From: Pseudomonas sp. HR96
Lineage (GTDB): Bacteria; Pseudomonadota; Gammaproteobacteria; Pseudomonadales; Pseudomonadaceae
NCBI RefSeq assembly: GCF_034059295.1
Contig: NZ_CP139141.1
Coordinates: forward strand, 2,339,001 to 2,403,000
Length of the DNA: 64,000 nucleotides
Direction: 5' to 3'
Every line of letters starts with the position of its first letter. Within the stretch, counting starts at the first letter, position 1. A program made the position numbers and the translations under genes. Of this stretch, positions 49,003 through 60,886 are shown one piece after another. The notes beneath the pieces were generated by a model. It was given only the letters and a program-made list of their open reading frames with translations. It made no database searches and was not told where the DNA came from.

Positions 49003-49503
49003 ATGACTCAGGTCACACATCGCGGCAACCCCATCACCATCAATGGTCAACTGCCCGCCGCTGGCGCCAAGGCGCCAGCGTTCGACCTGGTGGGCAAGGG
49101 CCTGTCGAGCGTCACCCTCGAAAGCCTGAAGGGCAAGCGCAAGATCCTCAACATCTTCCCAAGCATCGACACGCCCACTTGCGCCACTTCCGTGCGCACC
49201 TTCAACAAGCAGGCCAGCGGCCTGAACAACACCGTCGTGCTGTGCATCTCGGCCGACCTGCCGTTTGCCCAGGACCGCTTCTGCGGTGCCGAAGGCCTGG
49301 AAAACGTCAGCAACCTGTCGACCTTCCGTGCGCCGACGTTCGCCAGCGACTATGGCGTGCAAATCACCAGCGGCGCCCTGCAAGGCCTGACTGCGCGTGC
49401 TGTGGTAGTACTCGACGAAGAGGATAAGGTCCTGCACAGCGAGCTGGTCGCCGAAATCGGCCAGGAGCCGAACTACGAGGCGGCGCTGGCGGTCCTGAAG
49501 TAA
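49003..49503 (+). CDS. tpx: Thiol peroxidase (atypical 2-Cys peroxiredoxin)
   Basis: The 166-aa enzyme reduces hydrogen and alkyl hydroperoxides using thioredoxin. The peroxidatic Cys60 lies in [15 protein letters not shown] and the resolving Cys94 in [11 protein letters not shown], the exact Tpx spacing. AAGGA precedes ATG 49003. It is monocistronic with its own hairpin terminator. Confidence 0.96.
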   Translation: MTQVTHRGNPITINGQLPAAGAKAPAFDLVGKGLSSVTLESLKGKRKILNIFPSIDTPTCATSVRTFNKQASGLNNTVVLCISADLPFAQDRFCGAEGLENVSNLSTFRAPTFASDYGVQITSGALQGLTARAVVVLDEEDKVLHSELVAEIGQEPNYEAALAVLK

Positions 49504-49523
49504 GTTGCAACCCTGCCGCAATG

Positions 49524-49547
49524 GCGGCCTGGATTCGTTCAGGCCGC
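49524..49547 (+). terminator. Terminator of tpx
   Basis: GCGGCCTG (49524-49531) and CAGGCCGC (49540-49547) pair perfectly with an 8-nt loop and are followed by TGTTTGTT. Confidence 0.75.
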
Positions 49548-49672
49548 TGTTTGTTGAAACACCTTGTTGCCATTGCAGGGGTAAATTGCCGTCAAAGCCA
49601 CTTTGCTAACCCCCTCGCACTCATTATCGTTCCGCCTCACGCAGAAACGCCCCGCTCAAGGCTGACCACTCC

Positions 49673-50938
49673 ATGCAATTCTCCGCTCCACGCAAATCCA
49701 TCCGCTGGTTGTTCGGCCTGCTTGCCGTGCTGATCCTGACCGCGTTGGCCTGGCATTACTGGCAGGGGCGGCCGCAAGCTTCGGCATCGGCCAAAGGCCA
49801 GCAGTCGGCGACCCGGCCCGGTTTCGGCAGCTCCACGGTCGCTACCCCGGTGCGGGTAGCCGCAGCCACTCGCGAAGATTTCGCCATCTATTACAAGGCG
49901 CTGGGTACGGTGACCGCGACCAACACCATCAACGTGCGTAGCCGGGTGGCGGGGGAGCTGGTGAAGGTGGCTTTCGAGGAAGGGCAGAGGGTCAAGGCCG
50001 GCGACCTGCTGGCGCAGATCGATCCACGCAGCTACCAGATCGCCCTGCAGCAGGCTCAGGGTACCTTGCTGCAGAACCAGGCCCAGCTGAAGAACGCCCG
50101 CCTGGACCTGCAGCGCTACCAGAACCTGTTCGCCAAAGACAGCATCGCCAAGCAGACCCTCGACACCCAGCAGGCCCTGGTCAGCCAATACGAAGGCACC
50201 TTGAAAACCGATGAGGCCGCCGTCAACGACGCGCGGCTGAACCTGGAATTCACCAGCATCCGCGCGCCCATCAGCGGACGGGTCGGGCTGCGGCAACTGG
50301 ACGTCGGCAATCTGGTGGCGGCCAACGACACGGCCGCCCTGGTGGTGGTGACCCAGGTCCAGCCGATCACGGTCAGCTTCACCTTGCCCGAGACGCAGCT
50401 GACGCCCGTGCTCGCGCGCTATCGCCAGGGTGCCCAGCTGCCCGTACAGGCCTGGGACCGCGGCGACCGGCAATTGCAGGCCACCGGCGTGCTGGCCAGC
50501 GTCGACAACCAAATCGACACCAGCACCGGCACCCTGAAATTCAAGGCGCGCTTCGACAATCAGGATGAGGCGCTGTTTCCCAACCAGTTCGTCAGCGTGC
50601 GCCTGCTGTCCGACACGCTCAAGCAGGTGGTGGTGGTGCCCAGCGGCGCCGTGCAGTTTGGCACCAATGGCACCTACGCCTACGTCATGGAGGGCGATAC
50701 CAAGGTGCGCATACGCGCGCTCGAAGTCGGCGCCAGCGACGGCGTGCGCACGGTGGTCCAGGCCGGTCTGGCGGTGGGCGACCGGGTAGTGCTGGAAGGC
50801 ACTGACCGGCTGCGCGATGGCAGCGATGTCGAGGTGGTCGGCCCTGCCGAGCCAGGCGCAACCGACGCCAAGGCCGCTGAGCTGCAGGGCAAGCCGGCCG
50901 CACAGGTGCCCGGCCAGCCGAACAAAAGCGCCGAATGA
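49673..50938 (+). CDS. muxA: RND efflux periplasmic adaptor (MdtA/MuxA type)
   Basis: The 421-aa membrane-fusion protein has an N-terminal membrane anchor (about residues 10-28, no lipobox). It is followed by the lipoyl/barrel-sandwich halves ([24 protein letters not shown] as [17 protein letters not shown]; then [19 protein letters not shown]), an alpha-hairpin (about 125-195), a beta-barrel and a membrane-proximal domain. It bridges the two RND pumps and the outer-membrane channel. The sequence fits MuxA of the P. aeruginosa MuxABC-OpmB system and MdtA of E. coli. It starts the four-gene operon and overlaps muxB by four bases. Confidence 0.9.
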   Translation: MQFSAPRKSIRWLFGLLAVLILTALAWHYWQGRPQASASAKGQQSATRPGFGSSTVATPVRVAAATREDFAIYYKALGTVTATNTINVRSRVAGELVKVAFEEGQRVKAGDLLAQIDPRSYQIALQQAQGTLLQNQAQLKNARLDLQRYQNLFAKDSIAKQTLDTQQALVSQYEGTLKTDEAAVNDARLNLEFTSIRAPISGRVGLRQLDVGNLVAANDTAALVVVTQVQPITVSFTLPETQLTPVLARYRQGAQLPVQAWDRGDRQLQATGVLASVDNQIDTSTGTLKFKARFDNQDEALFPNQFVSVRLLSDTLKQVVVVPSGAVQFGTNGTYAYVMEGDTKVRIRALEVGASDGVRTVVQAGLAVGDRVVLEGTDRLRDGSDVEVVGPAEPGATDAKAAELQGKPAAQVPGQPNKSAE

Positions 50939-53900
50939 ACATCTCCCGCCTGTTCATCCTGCGCCCGGTGGCGACCACCCTGACCATGCTCGCCCTGGTG
51001 CTGGCCGGGATCATCGCCTACCGACTGCTGCCGGTGTCCGCCTTGCCCCAGGTCGACTACCCGACCATCCGGGTGATGACCCTGTACCCCGGTGCCAGCC
51101 CGCAGGTCATGACCAGCTCGGTCACCGCGCCACTGGAGCGTCAGTTCGGGCAGATGCCCGGGCTGACCCAGATGGCCTCGACCAGCTCCGGCGGGGCGTC
51201 GGTGCTGACCTTGCGTTTCAGCCTGGACATCAACATGGACGTCGCCGAGCAACAGGTGCAGGCGGCGATCAACCGGGCGACCAACCTGCTGCCTACCGAT
51301 CTGCCCGCGCCGCCGGTGTACAACAAAGTCAACCCGGCCGACACTCCGGTGCTGACCCTGGCCATCACTTCCAGCACGCTGTTGCTGCCAAAGCTCAACG
51401 ATCTGGTCGACACGCGCATGGCGCAGAAAATCGCCCAGCTCAGCGGCGTCGGCATGGTCAGCATCGCCGGCGGCCAGCGCCAGGCCGTGCGCATTCGGGT
51501 CAACCCCCAGGCGCTGGCGGCCAACGGCCTCAACCTGAGCGACGTGCGCAGCTTGATCGGCGCCTCCAACGTCAACCAGCCCAAAGGCAGTTTCGATGGG
51601 CCGGAGCGGGTCTCGATGCTCGATGCCAACGACCAGATGACCTCGCCCGAGCAGTACGCCAACCTCATCCTGGCCTACAACAATGGCGCACCGCTGCGCC
51701 TGCGCGATGTCGCACAGATCGTCGACGGCGCCGAGAACGATCGGCTGGCGGCCTGGGCCAACCGCAACCAGGCGGTGCTGCTCAACATCCAGCGCCAGCC
51801 TGGGGCCAACGTGATCGAGGTGGTCGACCGGATCAAGGCGCTGCTGCCGTCGATCACCGACAACCTGCCGGCCGGCATCCAGGTGACCGTACTGACCGAC
51901 CGCACCCAGACCATCCGTGCCTCGGTCGACGACGTGCAGCATGAATTGCTGCTGGCGATCGCGCTGGTGGTGATGGTGACGTTCCTCTTCCTGCGCCGTT
52001 TCGCCGCCACCCTGATACCTTCGGTGGCAGTGCCGCTGTCGCTGGTGGGAACCTTTGCGGTGATGTACCTGGCCGGGTTCTCGATCAACAACCTGACCCT
52101 GATGGCGCTGACCGTCGCCACCGGCTTCGTGGTGGACGACGCCATTGTCATGCTGGAGAACATCTCGCGGCATATCGAGGAGGGCGAAACGCCGCTGCAG
52201 GCCGCCCTCAAAGGCTCGCGGCAGATCGGCTTCACCCTGCTGTCGCTGACCTTCTCGCTGATCGCCGTGCTGATTCCATTGCTGTTCATGGCTGACGTGG
52301 TCGGGCGGCTGTTTCGCGAATTCGCCATCACCCTGGCCGTGGCCATCCTGATTTCCCTGCTGGTGTCCCTGACCCTGACGCCGATGATGTGCGCGCGGCT
52401 GCTCAAGCGCGAGCCCGAGCCCCATGAACAGGGGCGCTTCTACAAGGCCAGCGGGGCGGCCCTCGACTGGCTGGTCAGCGGCTACGGGCGCGCCCTGACC
52501 TGGGTCTTGCGCCATCAGCCGCTGACCTTGCTGGTGGCGGTCGCGACCCTGGTGCTGACGGTGGTGCTGTATCTGATCGTGCCCAAGGGCTTCTTTCCCG
52601 TGCAGGACACCGGGGTCATCCAGGGCATCTCCGAGGCGCCCCAGGCCATCTCGTTCAAGGCCATGAGCGAGCGCCAGCAGGCCCTGGCCGCGATCATCCT
52701 GGAGGATCCGGCGGTGGCCAGCCTGTCCTCCTACATCGGCGTAGACGGTGACAACGCCACCCTCAACAGTGGCCGCCTGCTGATCAACCTCAAGCCCCAC
52801 GCCGAGCGCAACCTGAGTGCCAGCCAGGTCATCCAGCGCCTGCAACCGCGGGTCGACAGCCTGGTGGGAATGCGGTTGTACCTGCAGCCGGTACAGGACC
52901 TGACCATCGAGGATCGTGTCAGCCGCACCCAGTACCAGTTCAGCCTGGCCTCGCCCGATGCCGAGCTGCTGGCCCTGTGGAGCACTCGCCTGAGCGACGC
53001 CCTGCAGCGCCTGCCGCAGCTCACCGATGTGGCCAGCGACCTGCAGGACAAGGGCCTGCAGGTGTACCTGGACATCGACCGCGACGCTGCCAAGCGCCTG
53101 GGGGTCAACGTCGCCGACATCACCAATGCGCTGTATGACGCCTTCGGCCAGCGGCAGATCTCCACCATCTACACCCAGGCCAGCCAGTACCGGGTGGTGC
53201 TGCAGAGCCAGGATGCCGACGTGCTCGGGCCCCAGGCGCTGGAGCAGATTCACGTCAAGAGTGCCAGTGGCGAGCAGGTGCGGCTGTCCAGCCTGGGGCA
53301 TATCGAACAGCGGCAGGCGCAGTTGGCGATCGCCCACATCGGTCAGTTTCCCGCAGTGATGATGTCGTTCAACCTCGCTCCGGGCGTGGCGCTGGGCGAA
53401 GCGGTCGAGCTGATCAACAAGGCGCGCCACGACATCGGCATGCCGTTGGGCGTGCAGACGCAATTCCAGGGCGCGGCGGCGGCGTTCCAGGCCTCGCTGT
53501 CGAGCACGCTGCTACTGGTTCTGGCAGCGGTGGTGACCATGTACATCGTGCTTGGCGTCCTCTATGAGAGCTACATCCATCCGATCACCATTCTCTCGAC
53601 GCTGCCGTCTGCGGCCGTGGGGGCGCTGCTGGGCCTGCTGCTGACCGGCAATGACCTGGGCATGATCGCGATCATCGGCATCATTCTGCTGATCGGCATC
53701 GTCAAGAAAAACGCCATCATGATGATCGACTTCGCCCTCGAGGCCGAGCGCGAGCAGGGCATGGACCCGCAGACGGCGATCTTCCAGGCGGCGTTGCTGC
53801 GCTTCCGGCCGATCCTGATGACCACCCTGGCGGCGCTGTTCGGCGCCATTCCGCTGATGCTGGCGAGCGGCTCGGGCGCCGAGCTGCGCCAACCGCTGGG

Positions 53901-54033
53901 CCTGGTGATGGTCGGCGGCTTGCTGGTCAGCCAGGTGCTGACGCTGTTCACCACGCCGGTCATCTATCTGTACTTCGATCGCCTGGGCCGGCGCTGGCAC
54001 AGGCGGCCCAGGGCTGGCGAGGCGCAGGCATGA
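50935..54033 (+). CDS. muxB: RND efflux transporter, first pump subunit (MdtB/MuxB type)
   Basis: The 1032-aa inner-membrane pump has 12 helices and two large periplasmic loops. The proton-relay Asp pair lies in [20 protein letters not shown] (split: [12 protein letters not shown]) and the helix-10 Lys in [16 protein letters not shown]. MuxB and MuxC work as a heteromultimer, which explains two RND genes in one operon; the P. aeruginosa system exports novobiocin, aztreonam and macrolides among others. ATGA overlaps join it to both neighbours. Confidence 0.92.
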   Translation: MNISRLFILRPVATTLTMLALVLAGIIAYRLLPVSALPQVDYPTIRVMTLYPGASPQVMTSSVTAPLERQFGQMPGLTQMASTSSGGASVLTLRFSLDINMDVAEQQVQAAINRATNLLPTDLPAPPVYNKVNPADTPVLTLAITSSTLLLPKLNDLVDTRMAQKIAQLSGVGMVSIAGGQRQAVRIRVNPQALAANGLNLSDVRSLIGASNVNQPKGSFDGPERVSMLDANDQMTSPEQYANLILAYNNGAPLRLRDVAQIVDGAENDRLAAWANRNQAVLLNIQRQPGANVIEVVDRIKALLPSITDNLPAGIQVTVLTDRTQTIRASVDDVQHELLLAIALVVMVTFLFLRRFAATLIPSVAVPLSLVGTFAVMYLAGFSINNLTLMALTVATGFVVDDAIVMLENISRHIEEGETPLQAALKGSRQIGFTLLSLTFSLIAVLIPLLFMADVVGRLFREFAITLAVAILISLLVSLTLTPMMCARLLKREPEPHEQGRFYKASGAALDWLVSGYGRALTWVLRHQPLTLLVAVATLVLTVVLYLIVPKGFFPVQDTGVIQGISEAPQAISFKAMSERQQALAAIILEDPAVASLSSYIGVDGDNATLNSGRLLINLKPHAERNLSASQVIQRLQPRVDSLVGMRLYLQPVQDLTIEDRVSRTQYQFSLASPDAELLALWSTRLSDALQRLPQLTDVASDLQDKGLQVYLDIDRDAAKRLGVNVADITNALYDAFGQRQISTIYTQASQYRVVLQSQDADVLGPQALEQIHVKSASGEQVRLSSLGHIEQRQAQLAIAHIGQFPAVMMSFNLAPGVALGEAVELINKARHDIGMPLGVQTQFQGAAAAFQASLSSTLLLVLAAVVTMYIVLGVLYESYIHPITILSTLPSAAVGALLGLLLTGNDLGMIAIIGIILLIGIVKKNAIMMIDFALEAEREQGMDPQTAIFQAALLRFRPILMTTLAALFGAIPLMLASGSGAELRQPLGLVMVGGLLVSQVLTLFTTPVIYLYFDRLGRRWHRRPRAGEAQA

Positions 54034-57000
54034 ACCTGTCCGGGCCGTTCATCCGGCGGCCGGTGGCCACGGTGCTGCTGAGCCTGGCGATCATGTTGCT
54101 GGGCGGCGTGGCATTTCGCCTGCTGGCAGTGTCACCGCTACCAAACATGGATTTTCCGGTGATCGTGATCTCGGCCAACCTCGCCGGCGCCAGCCCGGAA
54201 GTAATGGCCGCCACGGTGGCCACGCCGCTGGAGCGCGCGTTCGGCAGCATCGCCGGCATCACCACCATGACCAGCCGCTCCAGCCAGGGCACCACGCGGA
54301 TCGTCCTGCAGTTCGAACTGGGCCGTGACATCGACGGCGCCGCCCGCGAGGTGCAGGCGGCCATCAACGCCTCGCGCAACCTGTTGCCCAGCGGCATGCG
54401 CAGCATGCCCACCTACAGCAAGTTCAATCCGTCCCAGGCGCCGGTGATGGTGCTCAGCCTGACCTCCAGCACCGTGCCCAAGAGCGAGCTGTACGACCTG
54501 GCCTCGACCATCCTCGGCCAAAGCCTGTCACAGGTGCCGGGAGTGGGTGATGTGGCGATCGGCGGCAGTTCGCTGCCGGCGGTGCGGGTCGAGCTGCAGC
54601 CGCAGTTGCTGGCGCAGTACAAGGTGCCGCTGGAAGACGTGCGCCTGGCCATCGCCAATGCCAATTCGCGCCGGCCCATGGGTTTCGTCGGCGACGCCGA
54701 GCACAGCTGGCAGGTGCAGGCCAACGACCAGCTGGAAAAAGCCCGCGACTACCGGCCCCTGGTCATTCGCTACAGCGATGGCGCGGTGCTGCGCCTGTCC
54801 GATGTCGCCCGGGTCAGCGACGCCGTGGAGGACCGTTACAACGCCGGTTTCTTCAACGACCAGCCGGCCATCCTGATGGTGATCAACCGCCAGAACGGTG
54901 CCAACATCATCGAGACGGTCAACCAGATCAAGGCGCAGTTGCCGGTGCTGCAATCCCTGCTGCCCGGCGGCGTCGATCTGCAGCTGGCGTTCGATCGCTC
55001 GCCGGTGATCAAGGCGACCCTGCACGAAGCCGAGATGACCCTGCTGCTGGCTGTGGCGCTGGTCATCCTGGTGGTGTTCCTGTTCCTCGGCAAGGTGCGC
55101 TCGGCACTGATCCCGACCCTGGCGGTGCCGGTAGCGCTGGTCGGCACCTTCGCCGCCATGTACCTGTGCAATTTCTCCCTGAACAACCTGTCGCTGATGG
55201 CCTTGATCCTGGCCACCGGGCTGGTGGTCGACGATGCCATCGTGGTGCTGGAGAACGTCTCCCGGCACATCGACGAAGGCGTGCCGCCCATGGAAGCCGC
55301 CTACCAGGGCGCGCGCGAGGTGGGCTTCACCTTGCTGGCAATGAACGCCTCGCTGGTGGTGGTATTCCTGTCCATCCTGTTCGTGGGCGGCATCATCCAG
55401 GAGCTGTTCCGCGAATTCGCCATCACCCTGGCGGTGGCGATCGCCATCTCGCTGCTGGTGTCGCTGACCCTGACGCCGATGCTCTGCGCACGCTGGCTCA
55501 AGCCCCACGTGGCCGGCGAGGAAAACCGCCTGCAGCGCTACAGCCGGCGGCTCAACGAACGTCTGGTCAGCGCCTATGATCGCAGCCTGGGCTGGGCCCT
55601 GCGCCACCGCCGGCTGACGCTGCTGAGCCTGCTGGTGACCATCGGCATCAATTTCGCGCTGTACGTGGTGGTGCCCAAGACGCTCATGCCCCAGCAGGAC
55701 ACCGGGCAGCTGCTGGGTTTCGTGCGCGGCGACGACGGCATGTCATTCAGTGTGATGCAGCCCAAGATGGACATCTTCCGCCAGGCCCTGCTGGCCGACC
55801 CGGCAGTGCACAGCGTGGCGGGCTACATCGGCGGCTTCAACAGCATCAACAACGGCACCTTGATGATTCGCCTGGCGCCGTTGCAGGAGCGCGGGATCAA
55901 CGCGCAGCAGGTGATCGAGCGTCTGCGCAAGGAGATGCCCCAAGTTCCCGGCGCCCGGCTGTTCATGATGGCCGATCAGGATCTGCAGTTTGGCGGGGGG
56001 CGCGAACAGAGCACCGCGCAGTACCAGTACATCATCCAGAGTGGCGATATGGGCCTGCTGCGCCTCTGGTACCCGAAGATCGCCGCCATGTTCCGCGGCC
56101 TGCCCCAGGTGACGGCGGTGGATGCCAAGGAGGGCAGGGGTGCGCCCCAGGTCACCCTGGTGGTCGATCGCGACCAGGCCAAGCGTCTGGGCATCGACAT
56201 GAGCACCATCAGCGCGGTGCTCGACAACGCCTACAGCCAGCGGCAGATATCCACCATCTACGACAGCCTGAACCAGTACAAGGTGGTGATGGAGCTCGAC
56301 CCGCTGTTCGCCCGCGACCCCATCACCCTCGACCAGGTGCAGGTCATCACGGCCGAGGGTGCCCGGGTGCCGTTGTCGGCCGTGGCCCATTACGAGAACA
56401 GCGTGGCGGCCGACACGGTCAGCCACGAGGGGCAATTCGCCTCGCAGAGCATCAACTTCGACCTCGCCGAAGGCGTGTCGCTGCAGGCGGCTTCGGCCGC
56501 CATCGAGCGCGAGCTGGCGCGCCTGGGCCTGCCGGAAGAGGTCATGGTCAAGGTGGCGGGCACCGGCGATGCCTTTGCCGCCGCGCAGAAGACCCAGCCG
56601 CTGATGATTCTTGGCGCGCTGGTGGTGGTGTACCTGGTGCTGGGCATACTGTACGAAAGCTATATCCACCCGCTGACCATTCTTTCCACGCTGCCGTCGG
56701 CCGGCGTCGGCGCGCTGCTGAGCATCTACCTGACGGGTGGGCAGTTCAGCCTTATCTCCCTGCTGGGCCTGTTCCTGCTGATCGGCGTGGTGAAGAAGAA
56801 CGCCATCCTGATGATCGACCTGGCCCTGGAGCTCGAACGCCAGCACGGGCTTACGCCCTTGGAGTCGATCCACCAGGCCTGCCTGATGCGCCTGCGGCCG
56901 ATTCTGATGACCACCCTGGCGGCGATCCTCGGCGCCGTGCCCTTGTTGCTGAGCAGCGCCGAAGGAGCGGAGATGCGTCACCCGCTGGGCTTGACCATCA

Positions 57001-57137
57001 TCGGCGGGCTGATCGTCAGCCAGATCCTTACGCTCTACACCACTCCGGTGGTGTACCTCTATCTCGACCGCCTGCGCCATCGCTACCACCACTGGCGCGG
57101 CGTGCGCACCGATGCCGCTCTGGATACCGCACCATGA
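54030..57137 (+). CDS. muxC: RND efflux transporter, second pump subunit (MdtC/MuxC type)
   Basis: The 1035-aa protein has the same 12-helix RND layout, with [20 protein letters not shown] and [16 protein letters not shown] carrying the proton-relay residues. It is clearly paralogous to the preceding pump but distinct along its length, as expected for a MuxB/MuxC or MdtB/MdtC heterotrimer. It overlaps muxB and opmB by four bases each. Confidence 0.92.
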   Translation: MNLSGPFIRRPVATVLLSLAIMLLGGVAFRLLAVSPLPNMDFPVIVISANLAGASPEVMAATVATPLERAFGSIAGITTMTSRSSQGTTRIVLQFELGRDIDGAAREVQAAINASRNLLPSGMRSMPTYSKFNPSQAPVMVLSLTSSTVPKSELYDLASTILGQSLSQVPGVGDVAIGGSSLPAVRVELQPQLLAQYKVPLEDVRLAIANANSRRPMGFVGDAEHSWQVQANDQLEKARDYRPLVIRYSDGAVLRLSDVARVSDAVEDRYNAGFFNDQPAILMVINRQNGANIIETVNQIKAQLPVLQSLLPGGVDLQLAFDRSPVIKATLHEAEMTLLLAVALVILVVFLFLGKVRSALIPTLAVPVALVGTFAAMYLCNFSLNNLSLMALILATGLVVDDAIVVLENVSRHIDEGVPPMEAAYQGAREVGFTLLAMNASLVVVFLSILFVGGIIQELFREFAITLAVAIAISLLVSLTLTPMLCARWLKPHVAGEENRLQRYSRRLNERLVSAYDRSLGWALRHRRLTLLSLLVTIGINFALYVVVPKTLMPQQDTGQLLGFVRGDDGMSFSVMQPKMDIFRQALLADPAVHSVAGYIGGFNSINNGTLMIRLAPLQERGINAQQVIERLRKEMPQVPGARLFMMADQDLQFGGGREQSTAQYQYIIQSGDMGLLRLWYPKIAAMFRGLPQVTAVDAKEGRGAPQVTLVVDRDQAKRLGIDMSTISAVLDNAYSQRQISTIYDSLNQYKVVMELDPLFARDPITLDQVQVITAEGARVPLSAVAHYENSVAADTVSHEGQFASQSINFDLAEGVSLQAASAAIERELARLGLPEEVMVKVAGTGDAFAAAQKTQPLMILGALVVVYLVLGILYESYIHPLTILSTLPSAGVGALLSIYLTGGQFSLISLLGLFLLIGVVKKNAILMIDLALELERQHGLTPLESIHQACLMRLRPILMTTLAAILGAVPLLLSSAEGAEMRHPLGLTIIGGLIVSQILTLYTTPVVYLYLDRLRHRYHHWRGVRTDAALDTAP

Positions 57138-58615
57138 ATCACCTCGACTCACCCCAACGCCGGGCCGCTGGCTGCGCCCTGCCACCGCGCGGCGGCCGCT
57201 TTTGCCTGCTGATGCTCGCCGGCCTGGTGCTCGGGGGCTGCGCTGCAGGCCCTGACTACCAGCGTCCGCCGTTGGCCACCCCGGCCCATTTCCAGCAAGC
57301 CGAAGGCTGGCGCCAGGCCCAGCCCGGTGACAATCTGCCGCGTGGCGCCTGGTGGCAGCTGTACGGCGACCCGCAGCTCGACAGCCTGGTCGAGGCGCTC
57401 AACCAGTCCAACCAGACCGTCGCTGAATACGAGGCGCAGTACCGCCAGGCCATGGCGCTGCTGCGCACCAGCCGCGGGGCGCTGTTGCCCAGTGGCAGCC
57501 TGAGCGCCGGCAAGACCCGCTCCAGCCAGGGTACCGGCAGCAGCGATTCAAGCCTGAGCCGATCGGCCAGTGGCATGCGTGACACCTACAACGCGCAGCT
57601 GGACATCAGCTGGGAAGCGGACGTCTGGGGCAAGCTGCGCCGAGGTCTGCAGGCCCATCGCGCCGACGCCCAGGCCAGCGCAGCTGACCTGGCCAACATG
57701 CGCCTGAGCCTGCAGTCGCAGTTGGTGCAGAACTACTTGCAACTGCGGGTCATCGACCAGCACAAGCGCCTGTTGCAGGACACCCTGCAAACCTATAAGC
57801 GCTCTGTGCACCTGACCCGCAACCAGTATCGCGCCGGCATCTCCGGCCAGGCTGCGGTCGCTCAGGCGCAGACCCAGCTCAAAGGTACCGAGGCCGACCT
57901 GGTCGACCTGGCCTGGCAGCGCGTGCAGTACGAAAATGCGATTGCCGTCCTGATGGGGCGTGCCCCGGCGGATTTCAGCCTGGCTGAAAGCAGTGAGGTG
58001 CCAGCGCTGCCGAGCATCCCGCTGAGCGTGCCGTCGCAATGGCTGGAGCGACGCCCGGACATCGCCTCGGCCGAGCGCGCGATGATAGCCGCCAATGCGC
58101 GCATCGGCGTGGCGCAGACGGCCTGGTATCCCGACCTGACCCTGAGCGTGAGCGGTGGCTACAGCAGCAGCGCACTGGCCAACTGGGTCAGCCTGCCCAA
58201 CCGTTTCTGGTCGCTGGGTCCGCAACTGGCCGTGACCTTGTTCGACGGTGGTCAGCGTTCGGCCGAGGTGCAGCGTACCGAGGCGGTCTACGATCAGACC
58301 GTGGCGCAGTATCGCCAGACCGTGCTCGATGGCATGCGCGAGGTGGAAAATGCCCTGAGCCAGCTCAATGTCTACGAAAACGAGGCGCAGGTACGCGCCG
58401 ACGCCCTGGACGCGGCGCGTCAATCGCTGCGCTTGACGAGTAACCAGTACGAAGCCGGAATGATCGGCTATCTTGATGTGGTCAACGTACAAACCACGGC
58501 TTTGGCCCATGAGCGCAGCGTGCTGGACCTGCAGCAGAGTCGTCTGCTGGCCAGCGTACAATTGGTCGCTGCGCTCGGCGGTGGTTGGGAGAATCAACCG
58601 GTGGATCCAAATTGA
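57134..58615 (+). CDS. opmB: Outer-membrane efflux channel lipoprotein (OprM/OpmB family)
   Basis: The 493-aa protein is a TolC-like channel lipoprotein. The lipobox LGGC places the acylated Cys at residue 36, and the next residues (AAGPDYQRP) are the NodT/OprM start. Two OEP repeats follow with long helical hairpins; conserved WWQLYGDPQLDSLVEAL and GLTVQ-type repeats (NQYRAGISGQAAVAQAQTQL, NQYEAGMIGYLDVVNVQ) mark the halves. It exports substrates delivered by MuxABC. A stem-loop terminator lies 43 bases after its stop. Confidence 0.9.
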   Translation: MNHLDSPQRRAAGCALPPRGGRFCLLMLAGLVLGGCAAGPDYQRPPLATPAHFQQAEGWRQAQPGDNLPRGAWWQLYGDPQLDSLVEALNQSNQTVAEYEAQYRQAMALLRTSRGALLPSGSLSAGKTRSSQGTGSSDSSLSRSASGMRDTYNAQLDISWEADVWGKLRRGLQAHRADAQASAADLANMRLSLQSQLVQNYLQLRVIDQHKRLLQDTLQTYKRSVHLTRNQYRAGISGQAAVAQAQTQLKGTEADLVDLAWQRVQYENAIAVLMGRAPADFSLAESSEVPALPSIPLSVPSQWLERRPDIASAERAMIAANARIGVAQTAWYPDLTLSVSGGYSSSALANWVSLPNRFWSLGPQLAVTLFDGGQRSAEVQRTEAVYDQTVAQYRQTVLDGMREVENALSQLNVYENEAQVRADALDAARQSLRLTSNQYEAGMIGYLDVVNVQTTALAHERSVLDLQQSRLLASVQLVAALGGGWENQPVDPN

Positions 58616-58657
58616 GGTAGCCGTGCAGGCAGGCGTCTGCTTGAATAGCCCACACTT

Positions 58658-58685
58658 GCCCGGCGTCCGTCATGCGCCGGGCTTC
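58658..58685 (+). terminator. Terminator after opmB
   Basis: GCCCGGCG (58658-58665) and CGCCGGGC (58675-58682) pair perfectly with a 9-nt loop, followed by TTCTT. Confidence 0.7.
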
Positions 58686-58701
58686 TTGGCTGGAAACGCA
58701 A

Positions 58702-60780
58702 ATGCTGACAGGAAGTTATTCCCCGACCATGGTCGCCATATCGCTGGGTGTGGCGATACTGGCTTCCTATACCGCGCTGGACCTGGCGGGGCGCATTGCC
58801 ACTGCGCGGGGTCATGCCATGACCCTGTGGATGGCGGGTGGCTCGCTGGCCATGGGGATCGGCATCTGGTCGATGCATTTTATCGGGATGCTGGCGTTCA
58901 GCCTGCCCATCAAGCTGGGCTACGATACAGGGCTGACGTCGCTGTCGCTGCTGATCGCGGTGCTGTCTTCGGGCTTTGCCTTGTGGCTGGTGCGCCAGCC
59001 GCGCCTGCCCTGGCCGCAACTGTTGATGGGCGCGCTGGTGATGGGCGTTGGCATCAGTAGCATGCACTATACCGGCATGGCCGCCCTGGACATGCAGCCG
59101 GGCATCATCTACGACCCGCACCTGTTCTTCGCCTCGCTGGCGGTCGCCGTCGCTGCGGCGGGCGTCGCACTCTGGGTGGCGTTTCGCCTGCGCGAGCGCA
59201 TGTCGGGGGTGCGCCTGGCCCGCGCCGGTGCGGCGGTGGTCATGGGCCTGGCCATCGTCAGCATGCACTACACCGGCATGGCGGCGGCGCAGTTCCCCGA
59301 GGGCAGCTGGTGCGCCAGCGCCACCTCGGGGCTCAGCGGCAGCGGCCTGGACTACCTGGTGCTGGTCACCACCCTGGCGGTGCTCGGCTTGACCTTGCTG
59401 ACCTCGGTGCTCGACGCGCGCCTGGAGGCCCGTACTTCCTTGCTGTCCGCTTCGCTGGGCGAGGCCAACCAGGAGCTGATCAGGCTGGCGCTGCATGACA
59501 ACCTGACCGGGCTGCCCAACCGGCTGTTGCTCGACGACCGTATCGCCCAGGCGATCGAAGCCACGCGCGAGACCGGGGGCAGCTTCGCCCTGATGTTCAT
59601 CGACCTGGACGGCTTCAAGCCGGTCAACGATGCTTTCGGCCATCATGTCGGCGATCAGTTGCTGCAACAGGTCGCCGCACGCCTGCGGGAAAAATTGTCC
59701 AGTCAACACACCCTGGCCCGGATCGGCGGTGACGAGTTCGCCTTGTTGCAGCTGCTCGACTCCCCGCTGGAAGCTGCGGCCATCGCCGCACAGCAGGTCA
59801 GCCTGCTCGCGGCGCCTTTCGTGGTCGGCGACCAGACCCTGCTGATCTCCGCCAGCATCGGCGTGGCGGTGTATCCCGCCAACGGCGTGGACCAGCATGA
59901 ACTGCTGATGAACGCCGACGCCGCGATGTATCACGCCAAGGGTGCCGGCAAGAACGGCTACCGCTTTTTCGACGCTTCGATGAACAGCAACGCGCGCAGG
60001 CAACTGCAATTGCTCCAGGACCTGCGGGGGGCCATGCTCGACAACCAGTTCCGGCTGTACTACCAACCCAAGTTCGATGCCGTGACCGCAGCGCCATTGG
60101 GCGCGGAGGCCTTGTTGCGCTGGCAGCACCCGCAGCTCGGCCTGCTGCTGCCCGACAGCTTCATTGGCCTGGCGGAGAAGAGCGGCCTGATCATCGGCAT
60201 TGGCGAATGGGTACTGGACGAAGCCTGCCGGCAGATGCAGCTGTGGCTGGAGCAGGGCTACGGCCATTGGCGGGTGGCGGTGAACCTGTCGGCACTGCAG
60301 TTCTCCCACGCAGGGCTGGCCGACAGCGTGGCGGCGACCCTGGCTCGTCATCGGCTGGCGGCCAACCACCTGACCCTGGAAATCACTGAGACCACCGCCA
60401 TGAATGATGCCGACGCGAGCGTGACCGTGCTCAAGCGTCTGTCCGACATGGGCGTGGACCTGTCCATCGATGACTTCGGCACCGGCTATTCCAGCCTGAT
60501 GTACCTCAAGCGCCTGCCGGCCAATGAGCTGAAGATCGATCGTGGTTTTGTCCGTGACCTGGAGCACAACGGTGACGACGCCGCGATCGTCGCCGCCATC
60601 GTCGCGCTCGGCCGCGCACTGGGGCTGCGGATCGTTGCCGAAGGGGTGGAAACAGGCAGCCAGCAGGACTTCCTGACCCGTGTGGGCTGTGATTCGCTGC
60701 AGGGTTACCTGTTGGGGCATCCGCTGCCCCCGGATCTGTTCATGGCGGATGTCAGGGCGGGGCAGGCGAGAAGGGCGTAG
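58702..60780 (+). CDS. MHYT-GGDEF-EAL cyclic di-GMP signalling protein
   Basis: The 692-aa protein begins with a seven-helix MHYT sensor domain (about residues 1-230); its three signature repeats read MHFIGM, MHYTGM and MHYTGM. These are thought to bind copper and sense a gas such as oxygen or NO. A GGDEF domain (RIGGDEF, Gly at 342) and an EAL domain (EALLRW at 469, later DDFGTGYSS) follow. Both catalytic motifs are intact. No RxxD inhibitory site precedes GGDEF, so net activity may be phosphodiesterase. ATG 58702 is preferred over an upstream in-frame start at 58672, which lies inside the preceding terminator. Confidence 0.9.
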   Translation: MLTGSYSPTMVAISLGVAILASYTALDLAGRIATARGHAMTLWMAGGSLAMGIGIWSMHFIGMLAFSLPIKLGYDTGLTSLSLLIAVLSSGFALWLVRQPRLPWPQLLMGALVMGVGISSMHYTGMAALDMQPGIIYDPHLFFASLAVAVAAAGVALWVAFRLRERMSGVRLARAGAAVVMGLAIVSMHYTGMAAAQFPEGSWCASATSGLSGSGLDYLVLVTTLAVLGLTLLTSVLDARLEARTSLLSASLGEANQELIRLALHDNLTGLPNRLLLDDRIAQAIEATRETGGSFALMFIDLDGFKPVNDAFGHHVGDQLLQQVAARLREKLSSQHTLARIGGDEFALLQLLDSPLEAAAIAAQQVSLLAAPFVVGDQTLLISASIGVAVYPANGVDQHELLMNADAAMYHAKGAGKNGYRFFDASMNSNARRQLQLLQDLRGAMLDNQFRLYYQPKFDAVTAAPLGAEALLRWQHPQLGLLLPDSFIGLAEKSGLIIGIGEWVLDEACRQMQLWLEQGYGHWRVAVNLSALQFSHAGLADSVAATLARHRLAANHLTLEITETTAMNDADASVTVLKRLSDMGVDLSIDDFGTGYSSLMYLKRLPANELKIDRGFVRDLEHNGDDAAIVAAIVALGRALGLRIVAEGVETGSQQDFLTRVGCDSLQGYLLGHPLPPDLFMADVRAGQARRA

Positions 60781-60886
60781 CCAGGGGTAGGCCACGGCAA
60801 ACCCCGAGCGAGCAGCCTTGGGTTGTACCTGGCGCCCACACCCCCTAGGCTAGCGGCTCTGGCCCATAGCCATCTGGAGCAAGCGC